Origin: Desulfotruncus arcticus DSM 17038 | GTDB taxonomy: Bacteria; Bacillota; Desulfotomaculia; Desulfotomaculales; Desulfallaceae | Direction: 5' to 3' | NCBI RefSeq assembly: GCF_900113335.1 | Contig: NZ_FOOX01000005.1 | Location: 1 to 64,000 of the forward strand | DNA length: 64,000 nucleotides | Shown: positions 24,218 to 32,967 of the stretch, one piece after another | Position numbering within the stretch: the first letter of the stretch is position 1 | Layout of the letters: each line of letters starts with the position of its first letter | Position numbers and translations under genes: made by a program | Notes under the pieces: model-generated | The model's database searches: none | The model's input: the letters and a program-made list of their open reading frames with translations, nothing else | Told to the model about the DNA's origin: nothing

Positions 24218-25435
24218 TTAAATAGCTAACTCTGATTGTAACCTATCACCGAAATAGATAGCAAATTGCGAGATGCATTTCCTCCAATCCCTGATTGACA
24301 TGGTCCATTTTTTAGATGCTTGAGCAGTAGCAAGGTAAATAATCTTCTTTAAAGCCTCATCAGATGGATACGCTGTTTTGGTTTTAGTTACCTTTCTTAA
24401 TTGTCGGTGATAGCCTTCGATAATATTTGTAGTATAAATAATTTTACGTAATTCGTATGGATAACTGAAATAAGTCGTTAATTCAAGCCAGTTCTTCTCC
24501 CAGGATCGAGTTATAATTGGATACTTACGATCCCACTTTTCCTTAAACATTTCAAAAGCAAATTCTGCTTCTTCCAGTGTAAGTGCCTGGTAAACTTGCT
24601 TTAAATCAGCCATTAAAGCTTTCCGCTCTTTATATGGCACATACTTTAATGAATTACGGATCTGATGGATAACACAAAGCTGTATCTGGGTTTGAGGGAA
24701 TACGCTATTTATAGCTTCACTAAAGCCGGAAAGCCCGTTTTTACAGGCAATTAGAATATCTTCCACACCCCGGTTTTTAAGGTCAGTACACACGCCTAGC
24801 CAAAAGCTGGCACTTTCATTTTCTCCAACCCAAATACCAAGTATGTCCTTATTACCGGCCATATTAACGCCCAACACGCTGTAAGCAGCTTTGTTAATAA
24901 TTCTATTTTCCTTACGTACCTTGAAATGGATGGCATCAAGGTAAATAATTGGATATACTCTCTCTAGTGGTCTTGACTGCCATTCTGCGATCATTGGCAG
25001 TATTTTATCGGTAATCTTACTGACCATAGTGGGGGAAACATCAATACCATAGATATCTCGCATATGGTCTTCGATATCTCGGGTGGACATGCCTTTAGCG
25101 TACATAGCTATAATTTGTTCTTCAAGCTGATTGGATGTTTTTTCGTATTTACCAACAACCCTTGGCTCAAATTCGCCATTACGGTCCCTGGGCAACTCTA
25201 TTTCAGCTTTACCAAACTTAGTTTGAATTGTTTTGTGGCTGTAACCATTACGGCTATTGCCGCTATTATTGCCTTCTACACTATGCTTAGAGTAACCTAA
25301 ATGTCCGTCCATTTCAGCTTCAAGTAATTGCTGTAATGTGTCTTTAAAAAGGTCCTTTAATAAATCATGAACATCTTCTACGGTATGGCAATCTTTCGCT
25401 AATTCTTTAATAGTTTTGTCTTGCATGTTTTGCAT
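24218..25435 (-). CDS. IS256-family (Mutator-type) transposase, second catalytic Asp changed
   Basis: A transposase of 405 residues from the ATG at 25435, preceded by AAAGGAG. An ATG at 25471 lies inside the terminal repeat. Landmarks are GYSKHSVEGNNSGNSRNGY, VVGKYEKTSNQLEEQIIAMYAKGMSTRDI, the first catalytic Asp in YLDAIHFKVR (Asp167), and the Glu in TTNIIEGYHRQLRK (Glu340). The second catalytic Asp, expected in the motif CxDGL, reads CKNGL (Asn233, codon AAC, complement at 24737-24739). The DDE triad is therefore incomplete and the enzyme is probably inactive unless helped in trans. The frame is otherwise intact. Confidence 0.9.
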   Translation of the reverse strand: MQNMQDKTIKELAKDCHTVEDVHDLLKDLFKDTLQQLLEAEMDGHLGYSKHSVEGNNSGNSRNGYSHKTIQTKFGKAEIELPRDRNGEFEPRVVGKYEKTSNQLEEQIIAMYAKGMSTRDIEDHMRDIYGIDVSPTMVSKITDKILPMIAEWQSRPLERVYPIIYLDAIHFKVRKENRIINKAAYSVLGVNMAGNKDILGIWVGENESASFWLGVCTDLKNRGVEDILIACKNGLSGFSEAINSVFPQTQIQLCVIHQIRNSLKYVPYKERKALMADLKQVYQALTLEEAEFAFEMFKEKWDRKYPIITRSWEKNWLELTTYFSYPYELRKIIYTTNIIEGYHRQLRKVTKTKTAYPSDEALKKIIYLATAQASKKWTMSIRDWRKCISQFAIYFGDRLQSELAI

Positions 25436-25495
25436 AAATGGATCAACTCCTTTATTGTTAGTTATTTCCATTTACACAAAACTTTTTACGTTCTC

Positions 25496-25505
25496 GAAAG
25501 CTGGG
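25496..25505 (+). repeat. IS target-site duplication, right copy
   Basis: GAAAGCTGGG directly right of the IS end, identical to the left copy at 23909-23918. Confidence 0.8.
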
Positions 25506-25524
25506 TACATTAACTCAGCTTTCT

Positions 25525-26574
25525 CTATGGCATAATAACAATATTGGTTGTTACAGTACGTTCCCGCCCATCTGACGGTTTATTGAGAACTTTTCCTTTA
25601 AATACAAAAGAACTGGAACCACCGCCATCAAGATTATAGGCTTCAACAACTCCAAAATCCAATAACTCTTGCTGCAAGTATTCCAAGGTAACCCCATTAC
25701 TCCAATCTGATTGTCTGCCGTCCACAACAATAAAAATTAAGTCATCATTTCCATACTCGCCAATAATTGTTCTGGGATTTTTCTGATTAGCCCATTGTGT
25801 GGGAATTGTTAGTGCCTTTCTATCTTTTATTAACATTGGCACAAAGCTTACTCCAGCCACAGGTTCGTGAACCATCAGCTGCTTTTCGTCAGTAAATTTC
25901 CCGCCCAACAACTCACCACTGCTGTCCACGCCGGCAAAAAAGAGGTCTTTATAGGTAGGAGTAAACCCACCTAAAAGCTTTCCATCAATAACGGTATTAC
26001 CCAGCGGCCATTTTACATTCTTTCCGTCGACGGTTGTATTATAAAAACCTCCGGCATTTATTCCAAATATTGCGCCTGTTCTTTTTACAGCCGCACTGGT
26101 TGTTTCACTTCCACCAATTTTATCATTGCCAAGCAGAACTTTAAATGCCTTGGGCTCATATAACTTTACCTTGGCTATATAACCTCTAAAGCCAATCCCT
26201 TGTAATGAAAAAACCTCAATTTTAACTTTTGGGGATTGATATGTATCAATTGGTTTACCCAGTCTTGAAACAATTTTTTGCTCATAAGCGTTGTCAGACA
26301 ACTTAGTTTGCTTACTGCTCTCTTTAGTCAAGCTGTTTAGTGCCTTACTTTGTTGAGCTAATTTTTCTTCTTGTTTAGATGCTGTCTTCTTTATAGCCAA
26401 AGTTTTTTCCTGCACAGAGATTATTGATGTATTTAGTGCATTAACCTTTTGATCTAATCTTTTCAGATCTAATGATGCTGAATTTGTAATGTTATAAAAG
26501 GAATATGAGGCATGCCCAACCAAAACCAATATTGGCAGGATTAGTGCCAATATAAAAACATTAATAATCCTCAT
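25525..26574 (-). CDS. Membrane-anchored phosphodiester glycosidase (NAGPA) domain protein
   Basis: A 349-residue protein. Residues 5-25 form a membrane anchor (VFILALILPILVLVGHASY). Residues 35-95 are a coiled coil rich in Lys, Gln and Leu. Residues about 110-349 are the NAGPA/phosphodiester glycosidase domain, with GAIFGINAGGFYN, RTIIGEYGNDDLIFIVVDGRQ, VEAYNLDGGGSSSFVFKGKVLN and a closing RTVTTNIVIM. The domain cleaves sugar-phosphodiester bonds, and in Gram-positives it is found in exopolysaccharide or teichoic-acid-related loci. It overlaps by 14 nt with the gene upstream on the same strand. Confidence 0.85.
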   Translation of the reverse strand: MRIINVFILALILPILVLVGHASYSFYNITNSASLDLKRLDQKVNALNTSIISVQEKTLAIKKTASKQEEKLAQQSKALNSLTKESSKQTKLSDNAYEQKIVSRLGKPIDTYQSPKVKIEVFSLQGIGFRGYIAKVKLYEPKAFKVLLGNDKIGGSETTSAAVKRTGAIFGINAGGFYNTTVDGKNVKWPLGNTVIDGKLLGGFTPTYKDLFFAGVDSSGELLGGKFTDEKQLMVHEPVAGVSFVPMLIKDRKALTIPTQWANQKNPRTIIGEYGNDDLIFIVVDGRQSDWSNGVTLEYLQQELLDFGVVEAYNLDGGGSSSFVFKGKVLNKPSDGRERTVTTNIVIMP

Positions 26575-26977
26575 TTCCAGTCTCCTGTAATATTTTTAAA
26601 CTTTTTTCCAATGCTTTTAGTTGGCCATCCAATTCTGTTATTCTTTTATTCACTTCATCACTAACCGAACTGGTACTGGTTAATTTTGTGTCTGTATTAG
26701 CTAAAGCACTCTGTATCTCTTGAACCTCTGTTTCCAATGATTCTATTTTATTTTCCAATTCCTGTACATTTTTTGTATTATCAGCCTGTATCGTATTTAT
26801 CGCTTCCTTAATGCTTTTATCTTGATACCAATAACCAGCACAAGCTAAGCCCAACCACAAAAAAACTAATACTACCCCTGGCCCAACTTGCAAATTACTT
26901 TTATTTCTTTCTTTTTTTCTTTTTAATCGATCAGCTTGATATTTATTTTCCTCCTGATCAACTATATTAGTTTCCAT
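26561..26977 (-). CDS. Small membrane-anchored coiled-coil protein
   Basis: A 138-residue protein. A basic N-terminus (DRLKRKKERNKSN) precedes a transmembrane helix at about residues 35-52 (GPGVVLVFLWLGLACAGYWY). The rest is a long coiled coil (ENKIESLETEVQEIQSAL and VNKRITELDGQLKALEKSLKIL). The layout resembles the anchor and coiled coil of its downstream neighbour, so the two may assemble together. The ATG at 26977 is preferred for its TGAGGTGAGGCTG site; an upstream in-frame ATG at 27106 lacks one. No family name is recognised. Confidence 0.72.
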   Translation of the reverse strand: METNIVDQEENKYQADRLKRKKERNKSNLQVGPGVVLVFLWLGLACAGYWYQDKSIKEAINTIQADNTKNVQELENKIESLETEVQEIQSALANTDTKLTSTSSVSDEVNKRITELDGQLKALEKSLKILQETGNEDY

Positions 26978-27192
26978 CAGCCTCACCTCAATGTAGTTTT
27001 TTACAATATAGCTATTATAACAATTACTTAATTTAATGTATATAAAGTTAGCAGACAACAGCGTTGTCAGAAAAACAAAAAACCTTTGGGAATAGTGTCG
27101 CACCATGGTTAAGCTGATTTATCGTTTTTATATTTTCACCTGCCGATAATACATGCTATAATGTGTACAAGTTGATTATTTTGTAAAATTGA

Positions 27193-27852
<660 letters not shown>

Positions 27853-27854
27853 CA

Positions 27855-27955
27855 TGAAAAGCGCGGTAAATCAGTTCCCATAGCGAGCGCTTTTCAGTAC
27901 TTTTTTCCTTAACACTGGCCATATATATGGCCAGTATACTATCCTAAAAGTACTA
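27855..27955 (+). repeat. Composite hairpin repeat, copy 2 (intact form)
   Basis: TGAAAAGCGC (27855-27864) pairs perfectly with GCGCTTTTCA (27887-27896) around a loop containing AATCAGTTCCCATAG. It is followed by AGTACTTTT ... AAAAGTACT enclosing ACTGGCCATATATATGGCCA. Both halves recur in order in the cbiL-cbiF gap, where a REP hairpin interrupts them, and the first half recurs at 41336-41377. Confidence 0.75.
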
Positions 27956-27957
27956 CA

Positions 27958-27990
27958 AAAGCCTCCGGTTAGACTAAAACCGGAGGCTTT
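27958..27990 (+). terminator. 13-bp hairpin holding the next gene's ribosome-binding site
   Basis: AAAGCCTCCGGTT (27958-27970) pairs perfectly with AACCGGAGGCTTT (27978-27990). It looks like the adk terminator, but the GGAGG in its right arm is also the only Shine-Dalgarno before the ATG at 27997. Confidence 0.75.
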
Positions 27991-27996
27991 ATACTC

Positions 27997-28764
27997 ATGA
28001 GGGTTGATCTAAAAATGAAGCAATACAGTGGTCTTTCCTGCGTATACGACTACCTCGTTTCAAGCGTTGATTTTGAAGGCTGGATAGATTATGCAGAGCT
28101 ATTGTTAAAGCATTTTGGACTTAATGCCGGGAGCGTAGTCGATATAGCTTGTGGTACAGGCAAAACAACTATTCCTTTCGCTAAAAGAGGATATAAAGCT
28201 TATGGCGTTGACATTTCTGAAGAAATGCTTGGTCTAGCTCGTAATCAGGCAGCATTGGAAAATGTTGACATTAATTTTTCAAAACAGGATATGCGCCAAT
28301 TTTCTTTAGTTGAAAAAGTTGACTTGGCAACATGTTTTCATGACGGCTTAAATTATCTAACTGATATGCAAGACATGATTAAAACCTTTAAAACTGTTTA
28401 TAAAAATTTAAACAAAAATGGTTCTTTTATTTTTGACCTCAATTCTGTGCTTTGGCTCTCTAACGCTGATGAAAGTGTGAATTTCGTTGACGAAAATGAT
28501 ATTACATTAATCTGGCAAACCAGTTACCATCAACACAGCAACATCTGGAGTATTAATTTAACTGGTTTTTTTAAAGAGGGAAGCCACTATAAAAAATTTT
28601 CTGAAACACATCAGGAAAAAGCCTACAGTCAGGAAGAGATTAAATCGTGCCTAAGCGAGGCAGGCTTTACTCTCTTGGGAAGTTTTGATGCCTTCAAGCT
28701 GGCGCCGGCTCATGAACAGAGTATACGTATTTTTTACGTAGCCCAAAAATACAATAGTAATTAA
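27997..28764 (+). CDS. Class I SAM-dependent methyltransferase
   Basis: A 255-residue Rossmann methyltransferase. Motif I is VVDIACGTGKTTIPFAKRG at about residues 47-65, with the acidic end of strand 2 in YGVDISEEML. DMRQFSLVEKVDLATCFHDGLNYL is the motif II/III area. The family (methyltransferase domain 25) acts on varied small molecules and the substrate cannot be told from sequence. The start may be ATG 27997 or ATG 28015 (MKQYSGLSCVYDYLV), the latter nearer the usual family start. Confidence 0.83.
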   Translation: MRVDLKMKQYSGLSCVYDYLVSSVDFEGWIDYAELLLKHFGLNAGSVVDIACGTGKTTIPFAKRGYKAYGVDISEEMLGLARNQAALENVDINFSKQDMRQFSLVEKVDLATCFHDGLNYLTDMQDMIKTFKTVYKNLNKNGSFIFDLNSVLWLSNADESVNFVDENDITLIWQTSYHQHSNIWSINLTGFFKEGSHYKKFSETHQEKAYSQEEIKSCLSEAGFTLLGSFDAFKLAPAHEQSIRIFYVAQKYNSN

Positions 28765-29121
28765 TAATTGGCAGCATCTAAATAAATTAATAAAATTTTA
28801 CTCTAAACTAAATTACAGTTATAGAATAGAAAAATTTTTATACTATTAAAAATTTAGCCTGCAGGAAAAATCGTTTTTATTACGAATTTATAATTTTAAC
28901 TTAATTAACAAATCTAATAATAAATTTACAACTTCTTCTTTGTTGCAATAGTTTTAATATTTAGCTTTTATAGTTTATGGCTGAATCATAGCCGGAAATC
29001 CAAAATCACCTGCAGGGGAGGTGAATCATAGCGGAGTATATTGTTCCACTAGCGTTACATAACAAAATAGCCGCGCTGGTGAAATCTTGTCGGCAAAATA
29101 TTTCTGAGGGGGATTTGAAAA
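28765..29121. other. AT-rich intergenic region before the Liv operon
   Basis: About 357 bp without a supported gene. The left two thirds is very AT-rich. Near the right end TGAATCATAGC occurs twice (about 28982 and 29023), with a TCACCT-GCAGGGG-AGGTGA hairpin just before the second copy at about 29008-29026. This may be the promoter and leader of the transporter operon. Confidence 0.45.
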
Positions 29122-30303
29122 ATGTTTAAACACAAGCCATTATTTGTTCTTTTGGCGTTATTAACGGTCGCCTTCCTGGTTGCAGGCTGTGGCGGCCAAT
29201 CCGCTGAAAATGGCGGCGAGCAAACGGCAGCTTCCGACGTTATCAAAATTGGATTCCTGGGTGACCTGACCGGCGATACAGCTTCTTACGGCAAAAATAC
29301 ATTGGAAGGCATGAAGATGGCGGCGGAAGAACTCAATGCTGACGGCGTTTTAGGTAAACAGATTAAAATTGTTGAGGCCGACCACCGCTATGATAAGGCC
29401 GAAGCAGCCAATATCGTTCAAAAATTCATTAATGAGGACAAAGTTTCTGCCATCGTCGGCGACCCAACCACCGGTATAACCAAGGCAACCGCCCCGATCT
29501 CCAACCAGGGTGAAGTTGTGCAGATTTCCGCCGGCTCTACCGGTCCTGAAGTTGTTGAAATCGGCCCCTATATTTTCCGTAACACTCTGCTTGACGCCGT
29601 AGGCGGTCCGGCAACTATGGATTATGCAATTAACGAGTTGGGATGGAAAAATGTTGCACTGATAACCTCGGTTAACAACGATTTCAGCGTAGGCCTGTCC
29701 AAGATCTTTAAAGACGCCATTCTGGCCAACGGCGGTAACATAGTCATTGAAGAAAGCGTACAGGACGGCGACACCGATTTCAGCGGCCAGGTAAGTAATA
29801 TTAAAGGCAAAAATCCTGACTTTATCGTATTCTCCGGTTATTATACCGAGGGCGGCTTAATTATGAAGGAAGTTCGCAAGCAGGGCATGAATGACATCGT
29901 CATGGTAGGCGGCGACGGCCTGCAGTCCCCGACATTCTGGGAACTGGGCGGCCAAGCAGTTGAAGGCAGCATTTCCTACTGTGGTTTTTCTCCCGAGCAG
30001 CCTACTGATGAAACCGCCAAGTTTATTGAAGATTTCAAGGCTAAATACAGCAAGGATCCCGACCTGTTCCATGCCCAGGGTTATGACGCTGTAAAAATCA
30101 TCGCGGCGGCTATGGAAAAAGCTCAAAGCGCAGATCCCAAGGTATTCCGTGATGCTATGGCCCAAACCAAAGATTTCCCGGGTGTTTCCGGTATAACTAC
30201 CTTCCGTGAAAACCGCGAACCCATCAAGAGTCCTGTTTACCTGCTGCAGGTTAAAGATCAAAAATGGAGCCTGCTGAAGAAAGTCCCGGTTGATATGGAT
30301 TAA
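29122..30303 (+). CDS. Branched-chain amino acid-type ABC substrate-binding lipoprotein
   Basis: A 393-residue LivK/periplasmic-binding-protein type I receptor. The signal sequence ends at the lipobox LVAGCGG (about residue 23). IKIGFLGDLTGDTASYGKNTLEGMKMAAEELN is the family start of the mature domain, and VSAIVGDPTTGITKATAPISNQGEV, then FRNTLLDAVGGPATMDYAI, follow. It delivers its ligand to the LivHMGF transporter encoded next. The actual substrate may be a branched-chain amino acid or a related compound. Ribosome-binding site GAGGGGG. Confidence 0.92.
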   Translation: MFKHKPLFVLLALLTVAFLVAGCGGQSAENGGEQTAASDVIKIGFLGDLTGDTASYGKNTLEGMKMAAEELNADGVLGKQIKIVEADHRYDKAEAANIVQKFINEDKVSAIVGDPTTGITKATAPISNQGEVVQISAGSTGPEVVEIGPYIFRNTLLDAVGGPATMDYAINELGWKNVALITSVNNDFSVGLSKIFKDAILANGGNIVIEESVQDGDTDFSGQVSNIKGKNPDFIVFSGYYTEGGLIMKEVRKQGMNDIVMVGGDGLQSPTFWELGGQAVEGSISYCGFSPEQPTDETAKFIEDFKAKYSKDPDLFHAQGYDAVKIIAAAMEKAQSADPKVFRDAMAQTKDFPGVSGITTFRENREPIKSPVYLLQVKDQKWSLLKKVPVDMD

Positions 30304-30310
30304 ATATTAT

Positions 30311-30347
30311 AATAAGGGCCTCCGCCTAAAGGTGGCAGGCCCTTATT
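30311..30347 (+). terminator. Intercistronic hairpin after the binding-protein gene
   Basis: AATAAGGGCCT (30311-30321) pairs with AGGCCCTTATT (30337-30347), with an inner CCGCC/GGTGG stem. It probably gives more binding protein than permease by partial termination and message protection. Confidence 0.8.
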
Positions 30348-30371
30348 TATGAATTTCCAAGGAGGGCAGAC

Positions 30372-31268
30372 ATGTTAAGCAATTTTTTTGTGCAACTAAT
30401 GAACGGAATAGCATTAGGTTCCACGTATGCCCTTATTGCCCTGGGTTACACCATGGTTTATGGGATTATTTTACTGATTAACTTTGCTCACGGTGAAATT
30501 TTTATGTCAGGTGCCTTTGTAGGCCTTATATTGGTCACAGTGTTTCACGTTCATATCGTTATTGCATTCCTGGGCGCTATGCTTTTTTGCATGATCATGG
30601 GTGTAATTATCGAAAAAATCGCCTATAAACCTCTGCGCAGGTCAACCCGGCTCGCAGCATTAATCAGCGCCATCGGTGTTTCTATTTTCTTATCAAACCT
30701 GGCCAACCTCATTTTTGGCGCAAGTCCCACTTCGTATCCTCCAACCGAAGAAATCCTGTTTCCATTAAAGTCCTTTGAGCTCTTTGCCGGGGCCCAGGTT
30801 ACCAACTTGCAAATCTTAATTATTGCCACGTCGGCTGTATTAATGATTATTCTGCAATACTTTATAAAAAATACCAGAATCGGTAAAGCAATGAGAGCCA
30901 CTTCCCAGGACTACGACACCGCAGCGTTAATGGGTATAAACGTCAACAGAATTATCTCCTACACATTTGCAATCGGTTCATCCCTTGCTGCCGCGGGGGG
31001 GGTTCTGGTAGGCATTTATTTTGGGGTAGTTAAATATAACATGGGTATGCTGATAGGTCTCAAGGCTTTTACAGCTGCGGTCCTGGGTGGCATCGGCAGC
31101 ATTCCCGGCGCGATGTTCGGGGGAATTGCTCTTGGTGTTGGGGAAATGTTTGCAGTTGCAATTGGCCTCTCCTCCTATCGGGATGCTATTGCTTTCGGTA
31201 TCTTAATTTTAGTTTTACTTGTAAAGCCCACCGGGTTATTTGGTACAGAAATTCAGAAGAAAGTGTAG
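30372..31268 (+). CDS. livH: ABC transporter permease LivH
   Basis: A 298-residue membrane permease with 7-8 predicted helices. NGIALGSTYALIALGYTMVYGIILLINFAHGEIFMSGAF is the LivH N-terminal signature, and MRATSQDYDTAALMGINVNRII is the cytoplasmic loop that contacts the ATPase. VLGGIGSIPGAMFGGIALG is conserved near residue 240. It pairs with LivM. Ribosome-binding site CAAGGAGGGCAG. Confidence 0.95.
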   Translation: MLSNFFVQLMNGIALGSTYALIALGYTMVYGIILLINFAHGEIFMSGAFVGLILVTVFHVHIVIAFLGAMLFCMIMGVIIEKIAYKPLRRSTRLAALISAIGVSIFLSNLANLIFGASPTSYPPTEEILFPLKSFELFAGAQVTNLQILIIATSAVLMIILQYFIKNTRIGKAMRATSQDYDTAALMGINVNRIISYTFAIGSSLAAAGGVLVGIYFGVVKYNMGMLIGLKAFTAAVLGGIGSIPGAMFGGIALGVGEMFAVAIGLSSYRDAIAFGILILVLLVKPTGLFGTEIQKKV

Positions 31269-32198
31269 GTGGCAAACTATATGGCATTTCTCGATGGGTT
31301 ATTACCTGCTTATTATGAATCAATTATAATTACCGTCGGCATATATATTATCCTTGCCCTTGGCTTGAATTTAATTACCGGCGTCACCGGTCAGCTTTCT
31401 CTGGGACACGCAGCCTACCTGTGTATAGGTGCCTATACTTCCGCAATTGTTACAATGAAGTTTGGTCTGCCGTTCATAGTAGCACTTTTATGCGCGGGTG
31501 TGGTTTCAGCACTTTTTGGTGTTCTCATCGGATTTCCGGTACTAAGACTGACAGGTGACTACCTGGCGATTTGTACACTGGGTTTTGGTGAAATATTAAA
31601 ATCTGTACTTTTTAATATGCCTTATGTAGGTGGAGCCATGGGCATGGCAGGCATACCACCCAAAACAACGCTGCTGAACACGGTTATAATAGCGTTATTA
31701 GTTATCATTGTTATGATCAGAATGGAGCGTTCCAGGTTTGGCAGGTCTTTAGTGGCTATCAGAGAAGATGAAATTGCTTCCGAATGTATGGGGATTGATG
31801 CTTTCAAATATAAACTGCAAATGTTTGCCATCGGCACCTTTACCGCAGGTTTAGGCGGAGCCCTTTGGGCACATAAAATTATGGTTCTGCAGCCAAGGGA
31901 TTTCGGCTTCATGAAATCTATTGAAATACTGAACATGGTTGTTCTGGGCGGCCTTGGAAGCATACCGGGAACGATTCTAGGGGCAACCCTACTGACAGCC
32001 ATACCGGAAATTCTACGTTTTTCGTCTGAATACCGCATGATAATATACGGTGCTTTATTGGTAATCATGATGATTTTCAGACCTCATGGTCTGATGGGAA
32101 ATATGAATTTTAACACTCTGGTCAAACGTACTTTTAAACGGTTTAATGCCGGCGCCGACAAGGAACAGAAAAATAAAAAATCAGGAATGGAGGGGTGA
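31269..32198 (+). CDS. livM: ABC transporter permease LivM
   Basis: A 309-residue permease, 8-9 predicted helices. ALGLNLITGVTGQLSLGHAAYLCIGAYTSA is the LivM signature, VAIREDEIASECMGIDAFKYKLQMFAIG is the ATPase-contact loop, and VLGGLGSIPGTILGATLLT follows. GTG start just after the livH stop; an ATG at 31281 has AGGTGGCA before it and is an alternative. The end of the gene contains the ribosome-binding site of livG. Confidence 0.94.
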   Translation: MANYMAFLDGLLPAYYESIIITVGIYIILALGLNLITGVTGQLSLGHAAYLCIGAYTSAIVTMKFGLPFIVALLCAGVVSALFGVLIGFPVLRLTGDYLAICTLGFGEILKSVLFNMPYVGGAMGMAGIPPKTTLLNTVIIALLVIIVMIRMERSRFGRSLVAIREDEIASECMGIDAFKYKLQMFAIGTFTAGLGGALWAHKIMVLQPRDFGFMKSIEILNMVVLGGLGSIPGTILGATLLTAIPEILRFSSEYRMIIYGALLVIMMIFRPHGLMGNMNFNTLVKRTFKRFNAGADKEQKNKKSGMEG

Positions 32199-32202
32199 AA
32201 AT

Positions 32203-32967
32203 TTGCCGTTACTAGAGCTTAATGAAGTAACCATTAAATTTGGCGGTTTGATAGCAGTGGACAGCGTGGATTTAACAATAGAAAAAGGTCAAATTCAAGC
32301 TTTAATCGGACCTAACGGAGCCGGTAAAAGTACCGTCTTTAATCTGGTAACCGGTATTTACCCCCCCACCAGCGGTACAATTAGCTTTAAAGGCCAGACA
32401 ATTAATGGTAAAAAGCCGTACAATATAACAAAACTTGGTATAGCCCGCACTTTCCAGAATATTCGTTTGTTCAACGAGCTTACTGTTCTTGATAATGTAA
32501 AAATTGGACGTCATTGCAGGAGTAAGGCTGGTCCTTTTGGTGGCATAATTCAACCGCCTTCGGTTAAACGCGAGGAAAAAGAGATTGAACAAAGGTCATT
32601 AGAATGCCTCAGGTTAATGGATCTGGGAGATAAAGCGGAAGAACTGGCCAGAAATCTTCCCTATGGTGAACAGCGACGTCTTGAAATCGCCAGGGCGATG
32701 GCTTCAGACCCGGAAATACTACTGCTTGATGAACCTGCAGCCGGCATGAACCCGCAAGAGAAAATGGTCCTGGTTGAAAAAATTAAAAAGATCAGGGAAA
32801 TGGGGCTTACTATTTTTTTAGTTGAGCATGATATGAAATTTGTCATGGGTATATCAGATAGAGTAGCAGTTCTTGATTATGGTAAAAAGATTGCTGACGG
32901 TCCTCCTGACGCAGTACAAAAAAATCCCGAAGTGATTGCTGCGTACCTGGGAAAGGAAGTGATCTAG
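32203..32967 (+). CDS. livG: ABC transporter ATPase LivG
   Basis: A 254-residue ATPase. Walker A is GPNGAGKST, the signature loop is the LivG form PYGEQRRLEIARA, Walker B is LLLDEPAAGMNP, and the switch His lies in LVEHDMKFVM. The C-terminal VIAAYLG is typical of LivG. TTG start at 32203 behind GGAGGGGTGAAA; a longer in-frame reading from 32146 lies within livM and is not preferred. Confidence 0.95.
   Translation: MPLLELNEVTIKFGGLIAVDSVDLTIEKGQIQALIGPNGAGKSTVFNLVTGIYPPTSGTISFKGQTINGKKPYNITKLGIARTFQNIRLFNELTVLDNVKIGRHCRSKAGPFGGIIQPPSVKREEKEIEQRSLECLRLMDLGDKAEELARNLPYGEQRRLEIARAMASDPEILLLDEPAAGMNPQEKMVLVEKIKKIREMGLTIFLVEHDMKFVMGISDRVAVLDYGKKIADGPPDAVQKNPEVIAAYLGKEVI

Larger units (their letters stand above)
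23919..25495 (-). mobile_element. IS256-family insertion sequence with nested insert
   Basis: A 1577-bp element bounded by imperfect terminal inverted repeats that both start GAG and end GTGTAAATGG (23919-23944 and 25468-25495) and by the 10-bp direct repeat GAAAGCTGGG. It carries one IS256/Mutator-type transposase. Without the nested 214-bp palindromic insert at 23989-24202 it would be about 1.36 kb, normal for the family. It sits inside the terminator hairpin between two convergent genes. Confidence 0.9.
23902..25530. other. Convergent terminator hairpin split by the IS insertion
   Basis: CCATAGAGAAAGCTG at 23902-23916 is the exact reverse complement of CAGCTTTCTCTATGG at 25516-25530. Removing the IS and one target copy leaves this 15-bp stem around a 12-nt loop, placed between two convergent genes, which is a typical bidirectional terminator. 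The arms are now about 1.6 kb apart. Confidence 0.85.
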
